Below, piece after piece: positions 16,492 to 24,883 of a stretch of DNA of 64,000 bases. A program made the translations under genes and the position numbers. Numbering within the stretch: position 1 is the first letter of the stretch; every line of letters starts with the position of its first letter. Location: positions 1,984,001 to 2,048,000 of the forward strand of contig CAVZJG010000002.1 of NCBI GenBank assembly GCA_963775575.1, given 5' to 3'. This DNA is from Roseiarcus sp963775575. GTDB lineage: Bacteria; Pseudomonadota; Alphaproteobacteria; Rhizobiales; Beijerinckiaceae. The notes beneath the pieces are model-generated. The model was not told the DNA's origin. It worked only from the letters and a program-made list of their open reading frames with translations, and made no database searches.

Positions 16492-17144
16492 GACGGCGTC
16501 GCCGGCGCGACGAAGCCGATGGCCTTGTGCGTTCCGTCGCAGTAGGGCTTGTTTTTCGATCCCCCGCAGCGGCAAAGCGCGGTCGCCTGCGTCCGCTCGA
16601 TCGTGCGCCCCGTGCCCGACAGAATCTCCACCGCGCCGCTCACCCCGAGCGGCCCGTTGGGATACGGCGTGATCTTCAACGCGCCGTCGCGCGCGGCGAG
16701 CGGCTCGCTGGTCTTGGTCGCGGGCTCGCCCGAGGCGAGGAAGCTCGCGCCCACGTGCGATCCGTCGCAATAGGGCTTGTTGCTCGAGGCGCCGCAGCGA
16801 CACAGCGTCGCGCGCATGCCCGCCGTCTCGCCGCCGATTTCGATCTGGGCGTGCCCAGCAAGCGGGCCGTTCTCGCGAACGGTGATCGTGTTGACCAGCG
16901 GAAGCGGCTCCGGCGCGCCGCCGTCGCGGCGCGTCACTTGGATCGCGCCCGACGGGCAATTGCGCGCGACAAACATGAGGTCTTCGGCCGAGGCGGCGTC
17001 GGGATCGATCCAATCGCCTTTGGCGTCAGCCTTGAAGGCGCCGGGCTGCGAAATGACGCAGCGCCGCGCATGGATGCAGCGGCGCCCGTCGAAGCGGATC
17101 GTCGCCCATCGGCCGGCGACCTCGTCGATGGCGCTATCGCTCAT
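16488..17144 (-). CDS. Iron-sulfur protein: (4Fe-4S)-type N-domain plus two CDGSH zinc-finger-type domains
   Basis: A 218-residue protein. The N-terminal ~70 residues (RRCIHARRCVISQ ... ARNCPSGAIQV) match the small Fer4_19-type mono-cluster domain. Two CDGSH 2Fe-2S motifs follow, CRCGASSNKPYCDGSH (~118) and CRCGGSKNKPYCDGTH (~193), each with the three-Cys-one-His ligand set. Redox or Fe-S transfer is the known theme of CDGSH proteins. Here it leads an overlapping operon of molybdenum-hydroxylase maturation genes, so it may supply electrons or clusters to that enzyme (inference). Confidence 0.88.
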   Translation of the reverse strand: MSDSAIDEVAGRWATIRFDGRRCIHARRCVISQPGAFKADAKGDWIDPDAASAEDLMFVARNCPSGAIQVTRRDGGAPEPLPLVNTITVRENGPLAGHAQIEIGGETAGMRATLCRCGASSNKPYCDGSHVGASFLASGEPATKTSEPLAARDGALKITPYPNGPLGVSGAVEILSGTGRTIERTQATALCRCGGSKNKPYCDGTHKAIGFVAPATPS

Positions 17145-17307
17145 ATTTCCTCCTTCGAAGCATCGGCCGGAGCCTGCGCGACGAACATGGCGAACCTGGA
17201 GCCGCTCCGCAAGGCGGGCGCGGACGGGCCGAACGCCGCGACCGGCGTCGACAGCGACCCATCGGCGATGCGCCGCAAACTCGAGGGCCTGCTCGGATCA
17301 TTGCGAA

Positions 17308-17336
17308 GCCTGCGGCGACCATCGGTCGTCGCAGGC
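17308..17336 (-). terminator. Strong hairpin downstream of the molybdenum hydroxylase genes
   Basis: GCCTGCGGCGACC-ATC-GGTCGTCGCAGGC makes a 13-bp stem (one G-T pair) 16 bases past the stop of the large subunit and 164 bases before the CDGSH gene. It lacks a clear U-run. It may terminate or attenuate transcription between structural and maturation genes. Confidence 0.5.
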
Positions 17337-17352
17337 CGGAATTTGCCGCCGG

Positions 17353-19779
17353 TCAGCCGCCCCAGACGACGGACCGGCAGGACCCGGTGGGGGTCTTGGT
17401 GATCCAGGTCTCGACCGGCTCCTGATGGCCAATGGCGCGCCAGACGTCCTCGCTGCGGATGGGCATATGCGTCAGCTCCGCCCCCACGGCGTTCTTGATC
17501 GCGTTGCCGAGGGCGGGGGCGACGGAGATCATCGGATGCTCGCCCACGCCGCGCGCGCCGTAAGCCCCGTCGAGCTGCGGCGTCTCGACGATGATGCACT
17601 CGATCTCGTCGGGAAGGTCCTTGCTCGTCGGGATCTTGTTGTCGGTGAACGAGGGGTTCAGGAGATGGCCCTGCTGGTCGTAGACGTAGCCTTCGCAGAG
17701 CGCCGTCCCGAGACCCTGGACCATGCCGCCGATGCATTGTCCGCGGACCAGCTCCGGATTGATCGCCTTGCCCACGTCGTAAGCGGAGGCGATCCTCAGG
17801 ATGTGGTACTGGCCGGTCGCCGCGTTCACCTCGACGATGATCCCGTGGGCGCCATAGGTCCAGTCGAGGGCCGGCAAGCCCTGGCCGGTCTCCTTGTCGA
17901 GGTTGGTGAGACCCTGCGCGATATAGCGCCCGACGCCGACCAGCGGCCCGCCGATGGCGTTGCCGTTGGAGAAGGCATAGCCGACCGCGAGCTGCGCGAA
18001 GCGGACGGAGTGGTCGGGGTCGTGCCTGACGAAGATCCTCTCGCCGTCGTGGCTGAGGTCGCAGGCCTGGGCGCGCAGCGCCTGCCCGGCCACCTCGTAC
18101 GCCTTTGCGAGCAGGTCCTCGCATGCCAGGATCACGGCGTTGCCCGTAAGGATCAAACCCTTGGAGGCGACCGTTTGCCAATCATAGGGATCGCGGTCGG
18201 TGTCCTTTTCGACGGTCACCTTGACCTTGTTCAGGGGGAAACCGAGCCGCTCGGCGGCGATCTGGGCAAGCGCCGTCGTCGAGCCCTGGCCGATCTCGGT
18301 GAGGCCGACGTTCACCAACACGCTGCCGTTGGAATTCATCTTGACGATGACGGAGGTGGCGGTGAAGGAGGGCATCGCCGGCGCCTTGTGGAGCGTGGCG
18401 ACGCCCTTGCCGATCTTGAGGCCCGTCCTCGCCTCTCTGGCCATCTCCGCGGGCGTCAGCTCGCCGTAATGAATGGCCTCGGCGACGGCGTCGAGGCACT
18501 TGCGCACATCGCCGGTGTGGGCCGTGATCTTCTCGCCGGTGAGCGTGAGCGAGCCGGGCCGGAGGAGGTTCTTGCGGCGGAACTCCAGCGGGTCCATGCC
18601 GATGGTCTGGGCGACCAGCTCCATGTGCCGCTCCAGGCCCCAGAAGAACTCGACGTGGCCGAAACCCCGGTAGGCGGTGCCGTAGGGCTTGTTGGTGTAG
18701 ACCGTGTAGGCGTCGACCCAGGCATTGGGGATCTCGTAAGGTCCCGAGGCCGAATAGCCGGACGCCCTGGTGACGTTCACCGCGTAGTCGGCGTAGGCGC
18801 CGGCGTCCCAGAACATCTCCATCTTCTGGGCGATGATCTTGCCGTCGGCCAGCACGCCGGTCTTGATCCGGTAGGTCAGCGCGCTCCGGCAGGGCAGCAG
18901 GCTGAACTCCTCCTCCCGCGTGGCCTGAAGCTTGACGGGCCTTCCCCCCGCCTTGCGCGAGAGGCAGGCGACCAGGGGCTCGAGGTGAATGCCGGCCTTG
19001 CCGCCGAAGCCGCCGCCGACGTTGGGGATGATCACGCGCACATTGGAGAGCGGCAACTTGAACGAGGAGCAGAACAGGTCGCGCACGGTGAATGGCGACT
19101 GCGCGCTGGTCCAGATGGTGATGTCGTCCCCCGTCTTCCACTGCGCGATGGCGACGTGCGTCTCCATGGGAACGTGTTGGACCGAGGGGTTGGTGTATTC
19201 GCGCTCGACGATCCACGCCGCCTCGGCGAAGCCTTTCTCGACATCTCCCTTGCGGCACTTGCTGAGGTTGGCGATGTTGGTCCCGGGTTGAGGCGAGAAG
19301 ACGGCCTTGACGTAGTCGTAGGTCCCCAGATCCGGATGGACCAGGGGCGCGCCCTCCTTGAGGGCGTCCATGTGGTTGAGGACGCCGGGCAGGACCTCGT
19401 AATCCACCTCGATGAGGTCGGCGGCCTCTCTGGCGATGGCGAGGGTGTCCGCCGCCACGGCCGCCACCGCCTCGCCGTAGTGCCGCACCACCCCCTTGGC
19501 GAGGATGTCCTTATCGACCACGTAGAGGCCGATGCGGTAATCGAGGTCGTGCCCCGTGAGGATGGCGCGAACGCCAGGGAGCCGCGCGGCGCGCGAAACG
19601 TCGATGCGCCGGATCTTGGCCCGGGCGTGGGGGCTCTTCTTGACCTGGGCGTAGAGCATGCCGGGCAGGGTCATGTCGCTGACGAAAACGGCCGCGCCGG
19701 TGAGCTTGTCCGGCGCCTCCTGACGCGCGGGGCTGTGGCCGACGTGCCGAAGGGAGCTGGGATTCGAGGTCTCAAGCAT
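17353..19779 (-). CDS. Molybdenum hydroxylase large subunit (xanthine dehydrogenase family)
   Basis: An 808-residue molybdopterin-binding catalytic subunit. The N-terminal Ald_Xan_dh_C domain begins PARQEAPDKLTGAAVFVSDM. The cofactor motifs are PNVGGGFGGKAG (~255) and GLTEIGQGS (~495), with the catalytic Glu in GARGVGEHPM (~745). The active-site loop reads GTAYRGFGHVE rather than the AYRCSFR of CO dehydrogenase, so it is a hydroxylase of N-heterocycles or aldehydes, not a CODH. It overlaps the 2Fe-2S subunit gene by 8 bp. Position next to an NCS2 permease and carbamoyltransferase genes suggests a purine-like or other N-heterocyclic substrate. Confidence 0.9.
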   Translation of the reverse strand: MLETSNPSSLRHVGHSPARQEAPDKLTGAAVFVSDMTLPGMLYAQVKKSPHARAKIRRIDVSRAARLPGVRAILTGHDLDYRIGLYVVDKDILAKGVVRHYGEAVAAVAADTLAIAREAADLIEVDYEVLPGVLNHMDALKEGAPLVHPDLGTYDYVKAVFSPQPGTNIANLSKCRKGDVEKGFAEAAWIVEREYTNPSVQHVPMETHVAIAQWKTGDDITIWTSAQSPFTVRDLFCSSFKLPLSNVRVIIPNVGGGFGGKAGIHLEPLVACLSRKAGGRPVKLQATREEEFSLLPCRSALTYRIKTGVLADGKIIAQKMEMFWDAGAYADYAVNVTRASGYSASGPYEIPNAWVDAYTVYTNKPYGTAYRGFGHVEFFWGLERHMELVAQTIGMDPLEFRRKNLLRPGSLTLTGEKITAHTGDVRKCLDAVAEAIHYGELTPAEMAREARTGLKIGKGVATLHKAPAMPSFTATSVIVKMNSNGSVLVNVGLTEIGQGSTTALAQIAAERLGFPLNKVKVTVEKDTDRDPYDWQTVASKGLILTGNAVILACEDLLAKAYEVAGQALRAQACDLSHDGERIFVRHDPDHSVRFAQLAVGYAFSNGNAIGGPLVGVGRYIAQGLTNLDKETGQGLPALDWTYGAHGIIVEVNAATGQYHILRIASAYDVGKAINPELVRGQCIGGMVQGLGTALCEGYVYDQQGHLLNPSFTDNKIPTSKDLPDEIECIIVETPQLDGAYGARGVGEHPMISVAPALGNAIKNAVGAELTHMPIRSEDVWRAIGHQEPVETWITKTPTGSCRSVVWGG

Positions 19780-20257
19780 GGGTTGACTCCTGCTTGCTGT
19801 CCGCTTGCCCGGTCACGTCGAGGACGGCCTCGATGATCTGGACGTACCCGGTGCATCGACAGAAGTTGCCTTCGAGGCCTTCCTTGATTTCGGCGACGGT
19901 CGGTTTTGGATTTCGCTCGATGAGCGCGCGGACGGACATGGCCATCCCGGGAGTGCAGTAGCCGCACTGCACAGCGTGGCGCCGCGCGAACGCTTCCTGG
20001 ATCGGCGACAGCCTGCCGTCCTTCGCCTCGCCCTCGATCGTCGAGACGGACCTGCCGTCGGTCTCCGCCGCGAGGACCAGGCAGGAGTTCACCGGGCGGC
20101 CGTCGAGGAGCACGGTGCAGGCGCCGCACTCTCCGCCGCCGCAGCCTTCCTTCGTGCCGACGAGGCCGACGTCTTCGCGCAGGAAATGCAGGAGCGTGAT
20201 GTTCTCCGCCACGTCGCGCTCGTAAGCCGCGCCGTTGATCGTGACCTTGATCTTCAT
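19772..20257 (-). CDS. Molybdenum hydroxylase 2Fe-2S subunit
   Basis: A 161-residue electron-transfer subunit with two 2Fe-2S clusters. The plant-ferredoxin-like cluster is in EGCGGGECGACTVLLDGRPV plus the following C (~40-62). The helical-domain cluster is in QCGYCTPGMAMS (~99) and NFCRCTGYVQII (~135). It begins MKIKVTINGAAYERD. It overlaps the FAD subunit upstream by 4 bp (ATGA) and the large subunit downstream by 8 bp, so the three are translationally coupled in medium-small-large order. Confidence 0.93.
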   Translation of the reverse strand: MKIKVTINGAAYERDVAENITLLHFLREDVGLVGTKEGCGGGECGACTVLLDGRPVNSCLVLAAETDGRSVSTIEGEAKDGRLSPIQEAFARRHAVQCGYCTPGMAMSVRALIERNPKPTVAEIKEGLEGNFCRCTGYVQIIEAVLDVTGQADSKQESTHA

Positions 20258-21075
20258 GACTTCACCTCGTCGACAAGCCGCCGGACGAACATCTGCACCA
20301 TGTGCTCGCGGTACTCCTTGGTGGCCCTGACGTCGCTGATCGGGCTGATGGCCTTCATGACCGCCGCGACCACCGCCTCGGCGGAGAGGGAGTCGGAGAG
20401 ATTCTCGACCAGTATCGGGGTCGGCGCGCAGGAGCTGACGCCCAGGCGCGCCTCGCCATTCCCCGCGAGGCAAATCGCGACGCCGACGATGCCGAGGTCG
20501 TGGCCGTTGATCCGCTTGAGCTTGTGGTAGTCGCCGCGCGCGCCCGCCGATGCGGCGGGAACGACGATGCGCTCGAGAACCTCGTCGGGCCGGACCACGG
20601 TCTTCTTGACGCCCTTGAAGAACTCCTTGAACGGGACCTCGCGCTCCCCTCGCCGGGAGCTGATCACCGCGCGGGCCTGCAGGCAGAGCAGACCCGGCGC
20701 CATGTCCGAGCACGGCGAGGCGTTCACGACGTTGCCGACGACCGTGGCCCGGTTCCTGATCTGATAGGAGGCGAGGTCGTGCGCGCACGCGGCGAGGAGG
20801 ACGAAGTCTCTGCGCACCCTCGCGTCCTGGAGGACGTCGTTGATGGTCGCGCCAGCGCGGATGAGCAGGCCGTCCTGCGCGCTCCACACGATGCCGGAGA
20901 AGCCCTCGACCTTCTTCACGTCGACGACAATGCGGGGGTGCGCCAGGCCGCCGCGGATGTTCGCCAGCAGGTCCGTCCCTCCCCCCAGGAGGAACGCGTC
21001 GGGACCCTGATCGGCCAGGATGGCGTGCAGCTCGGCCCGCGTTCTGGGGGCCGCGTACTGAAAGTTCTGGAGCAT
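20254..21075 (-). CDS. Molybdenum hydroxylase FAD-binding (medium) subunit
   Basis: A 273-residue FAD subunit. The FAD pyrophosphate motif is FLLGGGTDLLANIRGG (~29-44), and the isoalloxazine-side motif is RNRATVVGNVVNASPCSDMAP (first G ~115). A CO_deh_flav_C domain follows (HKLKRINGHDLGIVGVAICL). It would pass electrons from the 2Fe-2S clusters to NAD or another acceptor. First gene of the three-subunit operon; the 180-bp upstream gap (21076-21257) is the likely promoter region. Confidence 0.92.
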   Translation of the reverse strand: MLQNFQYAAPRTRAELHAILADQGPDAFLLGGGTDLLANIRGGLAHPRIVVDVKKVEGFSGIVWSAQDGLLIRAGATINDVLQDARVRRDFVLLAACAHDLASYQIRNRATVVGNVVNASPCSDMAPGLLCLQARAVISSRRGEREVPFKEFFKGVKKTVVRPDEVLERIVVPAASAGARGDYHKLKRINGHDLGIVGVAICLAGNGEARLGVSSCAPTPILVENLSDSLSAEAVVAAVMKAISPISDVRATKEYREHMVQMFVRRLVDEVKS

Positions 21076-21257
21076 GGGACCTCCTACGACGTCAAACCGC
21101 AGGGCGCGGCCGTTTCAAAGCGCGCCCCTTTTCCGGGACGGAAGGCGCCGGTTGCGGCAAAGACTATATGTACGTTCACAACGCGTCTTGCGTCCTTCTT
21201 TTGCCGTCGGCTGACGACCGGTTCCCTGACGACGCCGCAGGTCGAGCGGCGCGCGCG

Positions 21258-22157
21258 TCACCGCCAAATCGTCAACCCGTAGAAAAGTCCGGTCGCGGCG
21301 TCCATGCCCGAGCTGTGCCCGACGCTCGCGAGTTGCAGGACCGCGGCCGGCGCGCCCCGTCCGGGCTTTCCCGCGCAGGCCTGCGCCAGCGCCGTCAGGG
21401 GTCCGAAGACGTGCCCTGCGAGAGCGCTGCGCAGCAACGTCGCGCTGAGCGCCGTCGTCGCGCCGAGGCGTTCCCGCACGGCGCCCGCGAGCGCCGCGAG
21501 CAACCCGGAATCTCCGGTGCGCGCCCCGGTCCGGCAAAGCGCCGCGGCGTGGAAGCCGCAAAGAAAGTCGTCGCCCGCCGGCGTGAGCCCCGTTCCCAGG
21601 CCGACCAGGCGGGACGCCGCATGCCGCACCGCCTCCACGCCGCCGGCCCGAACGGAGCGCCCCAGGGCCAGAGCGGTTTGCGCCAGCCGCTCGCCCATCG
21701 GGCCCGGCGCGGCGGCGTCCGCCAATAGGCAGCCGATGCGCAGATCGGTCCCGGCGCGCTGCTGCAGTCCGTCCAGCAGCGCGACGCCCGCGCTCCACCT
21801 CTCCTCCGCCCTTCCGATCGGCGGCAGCGGCTCCGCCGCCAGGCGGCGCGCCGAGGCGCAGCCCACCCGGAACGGCGGCAAGCCGCCCGACCGATCGAGG
21901 GTGATTTCCGCCGCGCGGAAGGCGCCGGCGGCTCCTGCGGCGAGGGACAACGAAGAGAAGTCCTCGATGGAGGCGAGACGGATGCTCTGCGGGCCGTCGC
22001 AGGCTTCGTTGCTGAGGAGACTCAGCAGGTCGCCGCCGGGGCGAACAAGGTTGAGCGCCGCCCGGAAGACGCTGTGGACCGCCACAGGGAATTCTCCGCT
22101 CGGGACTTCCGGACCAAGGGCCACCGCCAGCCTTGGCGCGTCAACGATGGGTCTCAT
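21258..22157 (-). CDS. allH: DUF2877 protein, AllH-like carbamoyltransferase component
   Basis: A 299-residue DUF2877 protein. Family hallmarks are ASRLVGLGTGLTPAGDDFLCGF (~190) and a C-terminal LRSALAGHVFGPL / GHSSGMDAATG pattern. In E. coli the DUF2877 protein AllH (YlbF) works with AllF and AllG as oxamate carbamoyltransferase. All three types are present in this cluster, although this gene is separated from the other two by about 6.5 kb. It overlaps the gntR stop by 17 bp. Function by homology; the substrate in this organism may differ. Confidence 0.8.
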   Translation of the reverse strand: MRPIVDAPRLAVALGPEVPSGEFPVAVHSVFRAALNLVRPGGDLLSLLSNEACDGPQSIRLASIEDFSSLSLAAGAAGAFRAAEITLDRSGGLPPFRVGCASARRLAAEPLPPIGRAEERWSAGVALLDGLQQRAGTDLRIGCLLADAAAPGPMGERLAQTALALGRSVRAGGVEAVRHAASRLVGLGTGLTPAGDDFLCGFHAAALCRTGARTGDSGLLAALAGAVRERLGATTALSATLLRSALAGHVFGPLTALAQACAGKPGRGAPAAVLQLASVGHSSGMDAATGLFYGLTIWR

Positions 22158-22813
22158 GGGCTCTCGCGAGGGCTTCCTTGAGGGCGTGCTCGACCTGGTC
22201 CCGGCCGCCCTCGATGTTGCGGCGCAGCACTGCGACGGCCTTGTCAGGCTTGCGCTGGCTCACCGCGTCGAGAATCTCGAGGTGCTCCAGACAGGTCGTC
22301 TTGAGCCTCTCGGCGTTGGTGATGTCGAAGATGCGCACGAAGCGAATCCGGTCGTCGATGTTCTTCAGCATCGAGGCCATGGTCTGATTCGCGGCGGCGC
22401 GCGCGAAGGTCTGGTGGAACTCTGCGTCCATCGTGGCCGGATCGGCGATCATCTGCGGGAGGTTCTCATAGACGTGCGTCCATCGCGTCTTCAGCTCGAG
22501 CAGGACGCCTTCGTCCAGGCCCGTCCGGCAAACCTGCGCCATGATGAACGTCTCGAGCACGAAGCGCACATCGTACAGCTCGCGGATCTCCCTCAGGTTG
22601 AGCTGCCTGACGCTGTAGCCTTGCCGCGGCTTCTTCTCGACCAGGCGCCGGTCGGCGAGCATCTGGAGGGCTTCGCGGATTGGGCTGCGGCTGACCTTGA
22701 ACTCGCCGCACAAGGCCTCTTCGGTGAAGACGGTGTCCGGGCACGTATTGCCAGCGCAGGATACGCTCGCTCAGGCGGTCGAAGATCGCTTGACTCAAAT
22801 TCGTGTCGGACAT
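22141..22813 (-). pseudogene. GntR-family (FCD) transcriptional regulator with a one-base frameshift
   Basis: The ATG at 22813 (GGGAGAA upstream) gives MSDTNLSQAIFDRLSERIL ... YVPGHRL, the first half of a GntR winged helix. The frame then breaks near 22735. The rest continues one frame over: CGEFKVSRSPIREALQML, VEKKPRQGYSVRQLN and an FCD ligand domain ending AHETHR. The FCD histidines are visible, for example in DAEFHQTF. The annotated span is one base too long, so removing one base restores a 223-residue regulator. It lies inside the catabolic cluster and is its probable local repressor. Real inactivation would make the cluster constitutive. Confidence 0.85.
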
Positions 22814-22929
22814 TGTCGTTTCTCCCGTCATTTCGCTGGGCCCCCGTCGCCGCTGGGCGGCGGGGGCGTTTGTCGAATCGACGCGCCGCGCGGCCGATCA
22901 GGGATCGGCTCGCGGCGCGTTGGCCCGTC

Positions 22930-24309
22930 TCAGTCGGGCGAGACCATGCTCGCGTCGGGCGACTCGTTGCTGAGGCCCAGCTTGTCGAGCGCCCAGAAGA
23001 TGAGGCTCAGGCCCATGCCGACGAGGGTCGCCAGCACCATGCCCTTGAGCTGCGCGTTGCCGATCTGGATCGACACGCCGGAGATGCCGATCACCAGCAC
23101 GATGGCCGAGAGCAGCAGGTTGCGGCTCTTGGAGTAGTCGACCTTCGCCTCGATCAACATGCGCAAGCCCGAAGCGGCGATGACGCCGAACAGCGACATG
23201 CTGATGCCGCCGATCACCGGCATCGGGATGCTCTGGATGAAGCCGCGCACATCGCCGAAGAAGGCGATCAGGATCGAGATCACCGCCGCGCCGCCAATGA
23301 CCCACACCGAGTACACGCGGGTGATGGCCATGACGCCCATATTCTCGCCGTAGGTCGTGGTCGGGTTAGCGCCGGTGAGGCCCGACAGCATGGTCGAGAG
23401 GCCGTCGCCGAGCAGCGAGTTGTGCAGGCCGGGCACCTTGAGCAGATCACGCCCGACGATGTTGCTGGTCACGAACAGGTGGCCGATGTGCTCGGAAATC
23501 ACCACCAGCGAGGCGGGCATGATGATCAGGATCGAGGTCAAGTCGAACACCGGCCACACGGGCGTCGGGACCGAGAAGAACGGGGCCGTCTGCAGCGCGC
23601 TGAAGTTCAGGGTGCCGGGGACGAAGACGTTGATGATCGCAGCGAGCACGTAGCCCGCGATCACGCCCATGAGCACCGGCAGCGCGGCGAGGAATCCGCG
23701 GAACAGCAGCGAACCAAAGACGACGACCGCCAGCGTGAACAGCGAAATGGCGGTAGCGATGCCGCTGAATCCGACAGCGTCGGGGCCGCCGTTGTGGACG
23801 TCGTTGCCCGGGAAGAAGGACATGTTGGTGGCGACCACCGCGAGTTCGAGCCCGATGAGCATCACGATACAGCCCATCGCCGCCGGCGGCAGCACGACGT
23901 TCAGCCACGCCCGCCCGGCCCAGCGGATGATGAGGGAGACGATCACGAAGATCAGGCCCGCCACGACAAAGCCGCCGGTCGCATGCTGGAAACCGAGTTG
24001 CGGGTTGGCGCCGGCCGCGGCGATGACGGCGAACGTCGGCGAGAGAAAGGCGAAGCTCGACCCCAGGAAGGCCGGGGCCTTGCCGCGGCAGACGAATAGG
24101 TAGATCAGCGTGCCGATGCCGTTCAGCATCAACACGAGGGACGGATCCACCACTTGCGTCTTCGCTACGCTATTGAACAGGATCGGAACCAGCACCGAGG
24201 CGCCGAACATCGCGAACAGATGCTGCAGGCTCAATGGTATGCCCTTGAGGAACGGTACCTTTTCTTCGACCTGGATGATTGGCCTCATTGCCGTTGTTGC
24301 CATTGCCAT
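22930..24309 (-). CDS. NCS2-family nucleobase permease (uracil/xanthine type)
   Basis: A 459-residue inner-membrane transporter of ~14 transmembrane segments. It has the NCS2 hallmarks SLQHLFAMFGASVLVPILFN (~26-45), AFLGSSFAFLSP, a QLGFQHATGGF region, PASLVVISEHIGHLFV (transport-site Glu-His, ~270) and GLTGANPTTTYGENMGVMAITRVYS (first G ~318). UraA/RutG-type members carry uracil, thymine or xanthine with protons. It is the only importer in the catabolic cluster and so the best clue that a nucleobase-like ring compound is the substrate. Confidence 0.9.
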   Translation of the reverse strand: MAMATTAMRPIIQVEEKVPFLKGIPLSLQHLFAMFGASVLVPILFNSVAKTQVVDPSLVLMLNGIGTLIYLFVCRGKAPAFLGSSFAFLSPTFAVIAAAGANPQLGFQHATGGFVVAGLIFVIVSLIIRWAGRAWLNVVLPPAAMGCIVMLIGLELAVVATNMSFFPGNDVHNGGPDAVGFSGIATAISLFTLAVVVFGSLLFRGFLAALPVLMGVIAGYVLAAIINVFVPGTLNFSALQTAPFFSVPTPVWPVFDLTSILIIMPASLVVISEHIGHLFVTSNIVGRDLLKVPGLHNSLLGDGLSTMLSGLTGANPTTTYGENMGVMAITRVYSVWVIGGAAVISILIAFFGDVRGFIQSIPMPVIGGISMSLFGVIAASGLRMLIEAKVDYSKSRNLLLSAIVLVIGISGVSIQIGNAQLKGMVLATLVGMGLSLIFWALDKLGLSNESPDASMVSPD

Positions 24310-24391
24310 AGTTTGCTCTCCCCACTGCTTGATAAATTCCGTTGTCGTTTTATCGTTATTTTTAGCGGCGTCGTCGACTCGAATTGCGCCG

Positions 24392-24772
24392 CTATTCGAA
24401 GACCAACACGTTCACGGGTTTGCCTGGACGCTCGTCGGATTCCTCGACGCGGCTATTCAGTCGCATGCCTACCCTCGGCTCCGCAACGCCAATCCTTCCC
24501 GACGCGCGCAGGCCGTTGTCAAACTCCGCCATCCCGAAGAGGAGGTACTTGACGTTGTAGCCGTCCGGCAGGTTCCAAACCCTCGTCCACGAGAGGAGGG
24601 TCGCCGGGCCCTCCAGGGGGAAGGTCTCCCAGCCCCGGCCCGTCACCGGATCGCGCCGGGACGAGCACTTGCTGCAGATCATCGGCGCGGGATAGGAGAT
24701 TGCGCCGCAGCTCAGGCACCGGTACGCCAGGATCTGCGGCGTCTTGACGTCGTACGCGCTGAAATCGATCAT
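24392..24772 (-). CDS. DUF35 OB-fold protein with rubredoxin-like zinc ribbon
   Basis: A 126-residue protein. The zinc ribbon CLSCGAISYPAPMICSKC (~18-35, CxxC-x10-CxxC) is followed by an OB-fold (PATLLSWTRVWNLPDG, YLLFGMAEFDNGLR). DUF35 proteins are obligate partners of thiolase-like enzymes, holding them in complex and aiding acyl-CoA handling. A thiolase-family gene lies just upstream (25836). The ATG at 24772 is my choice (GGGGG upstream); a TTG at 24874 would add 34 unsupported residues. Confidence 0.82.
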   Translation of the reverse strand: MIDFSAYDVKTPQILAYRCLSCGAISYPAPMICSKCSSRRDPVTGRGWETFPLEGPATLLSWTRVWNLPDGYNVKYLLFGMAEFDNGLRASGRIGVAEPRVGMRLNSRVEESDERPGKPVNVLVFE

Positions 24773-24883
24773 CGAGTCGAAGCCCCCCTGGAGCGCTTGG
24801 TAGGCGCGAAGGCGGCGGAAATCCCGATCTCGCGCAACGATCGATATGCGTCGTAAAGTCGCATGATCCGCCAACCCTTCTCC

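Noticed and set aside
16777..19836. A 1,019-codon plus-strand frame opposite the molybdenum hydroxylase genes
   Set aside because: It is antisense to the CDGSH and large-subunit genes, whose motifs are unambiguous; no domain is recognisable in it.
17353..21075. Carbon monoxide dehydrogenase (coxMSL)
   Set aside because: The medium-small-large gene order fits, but the large subunit has AYRGFG where CODH has the Cu-binding AYRCSFR loop.
22840..22870. Rho-independent terminator after the NCS2 permease
   Set aside because: A GC-rich stem is present but imperfect and not followed by a T-run in the direction of transcription.
24863..24868. A 31-codon ORF between carbamate kinase and the DUF35 gene, ending with ATGA at the DUF35 start
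   Set aside because: Too short and without recognisable features; the overlap is probably fortuitous, although a leader peptide cannot be excluded.
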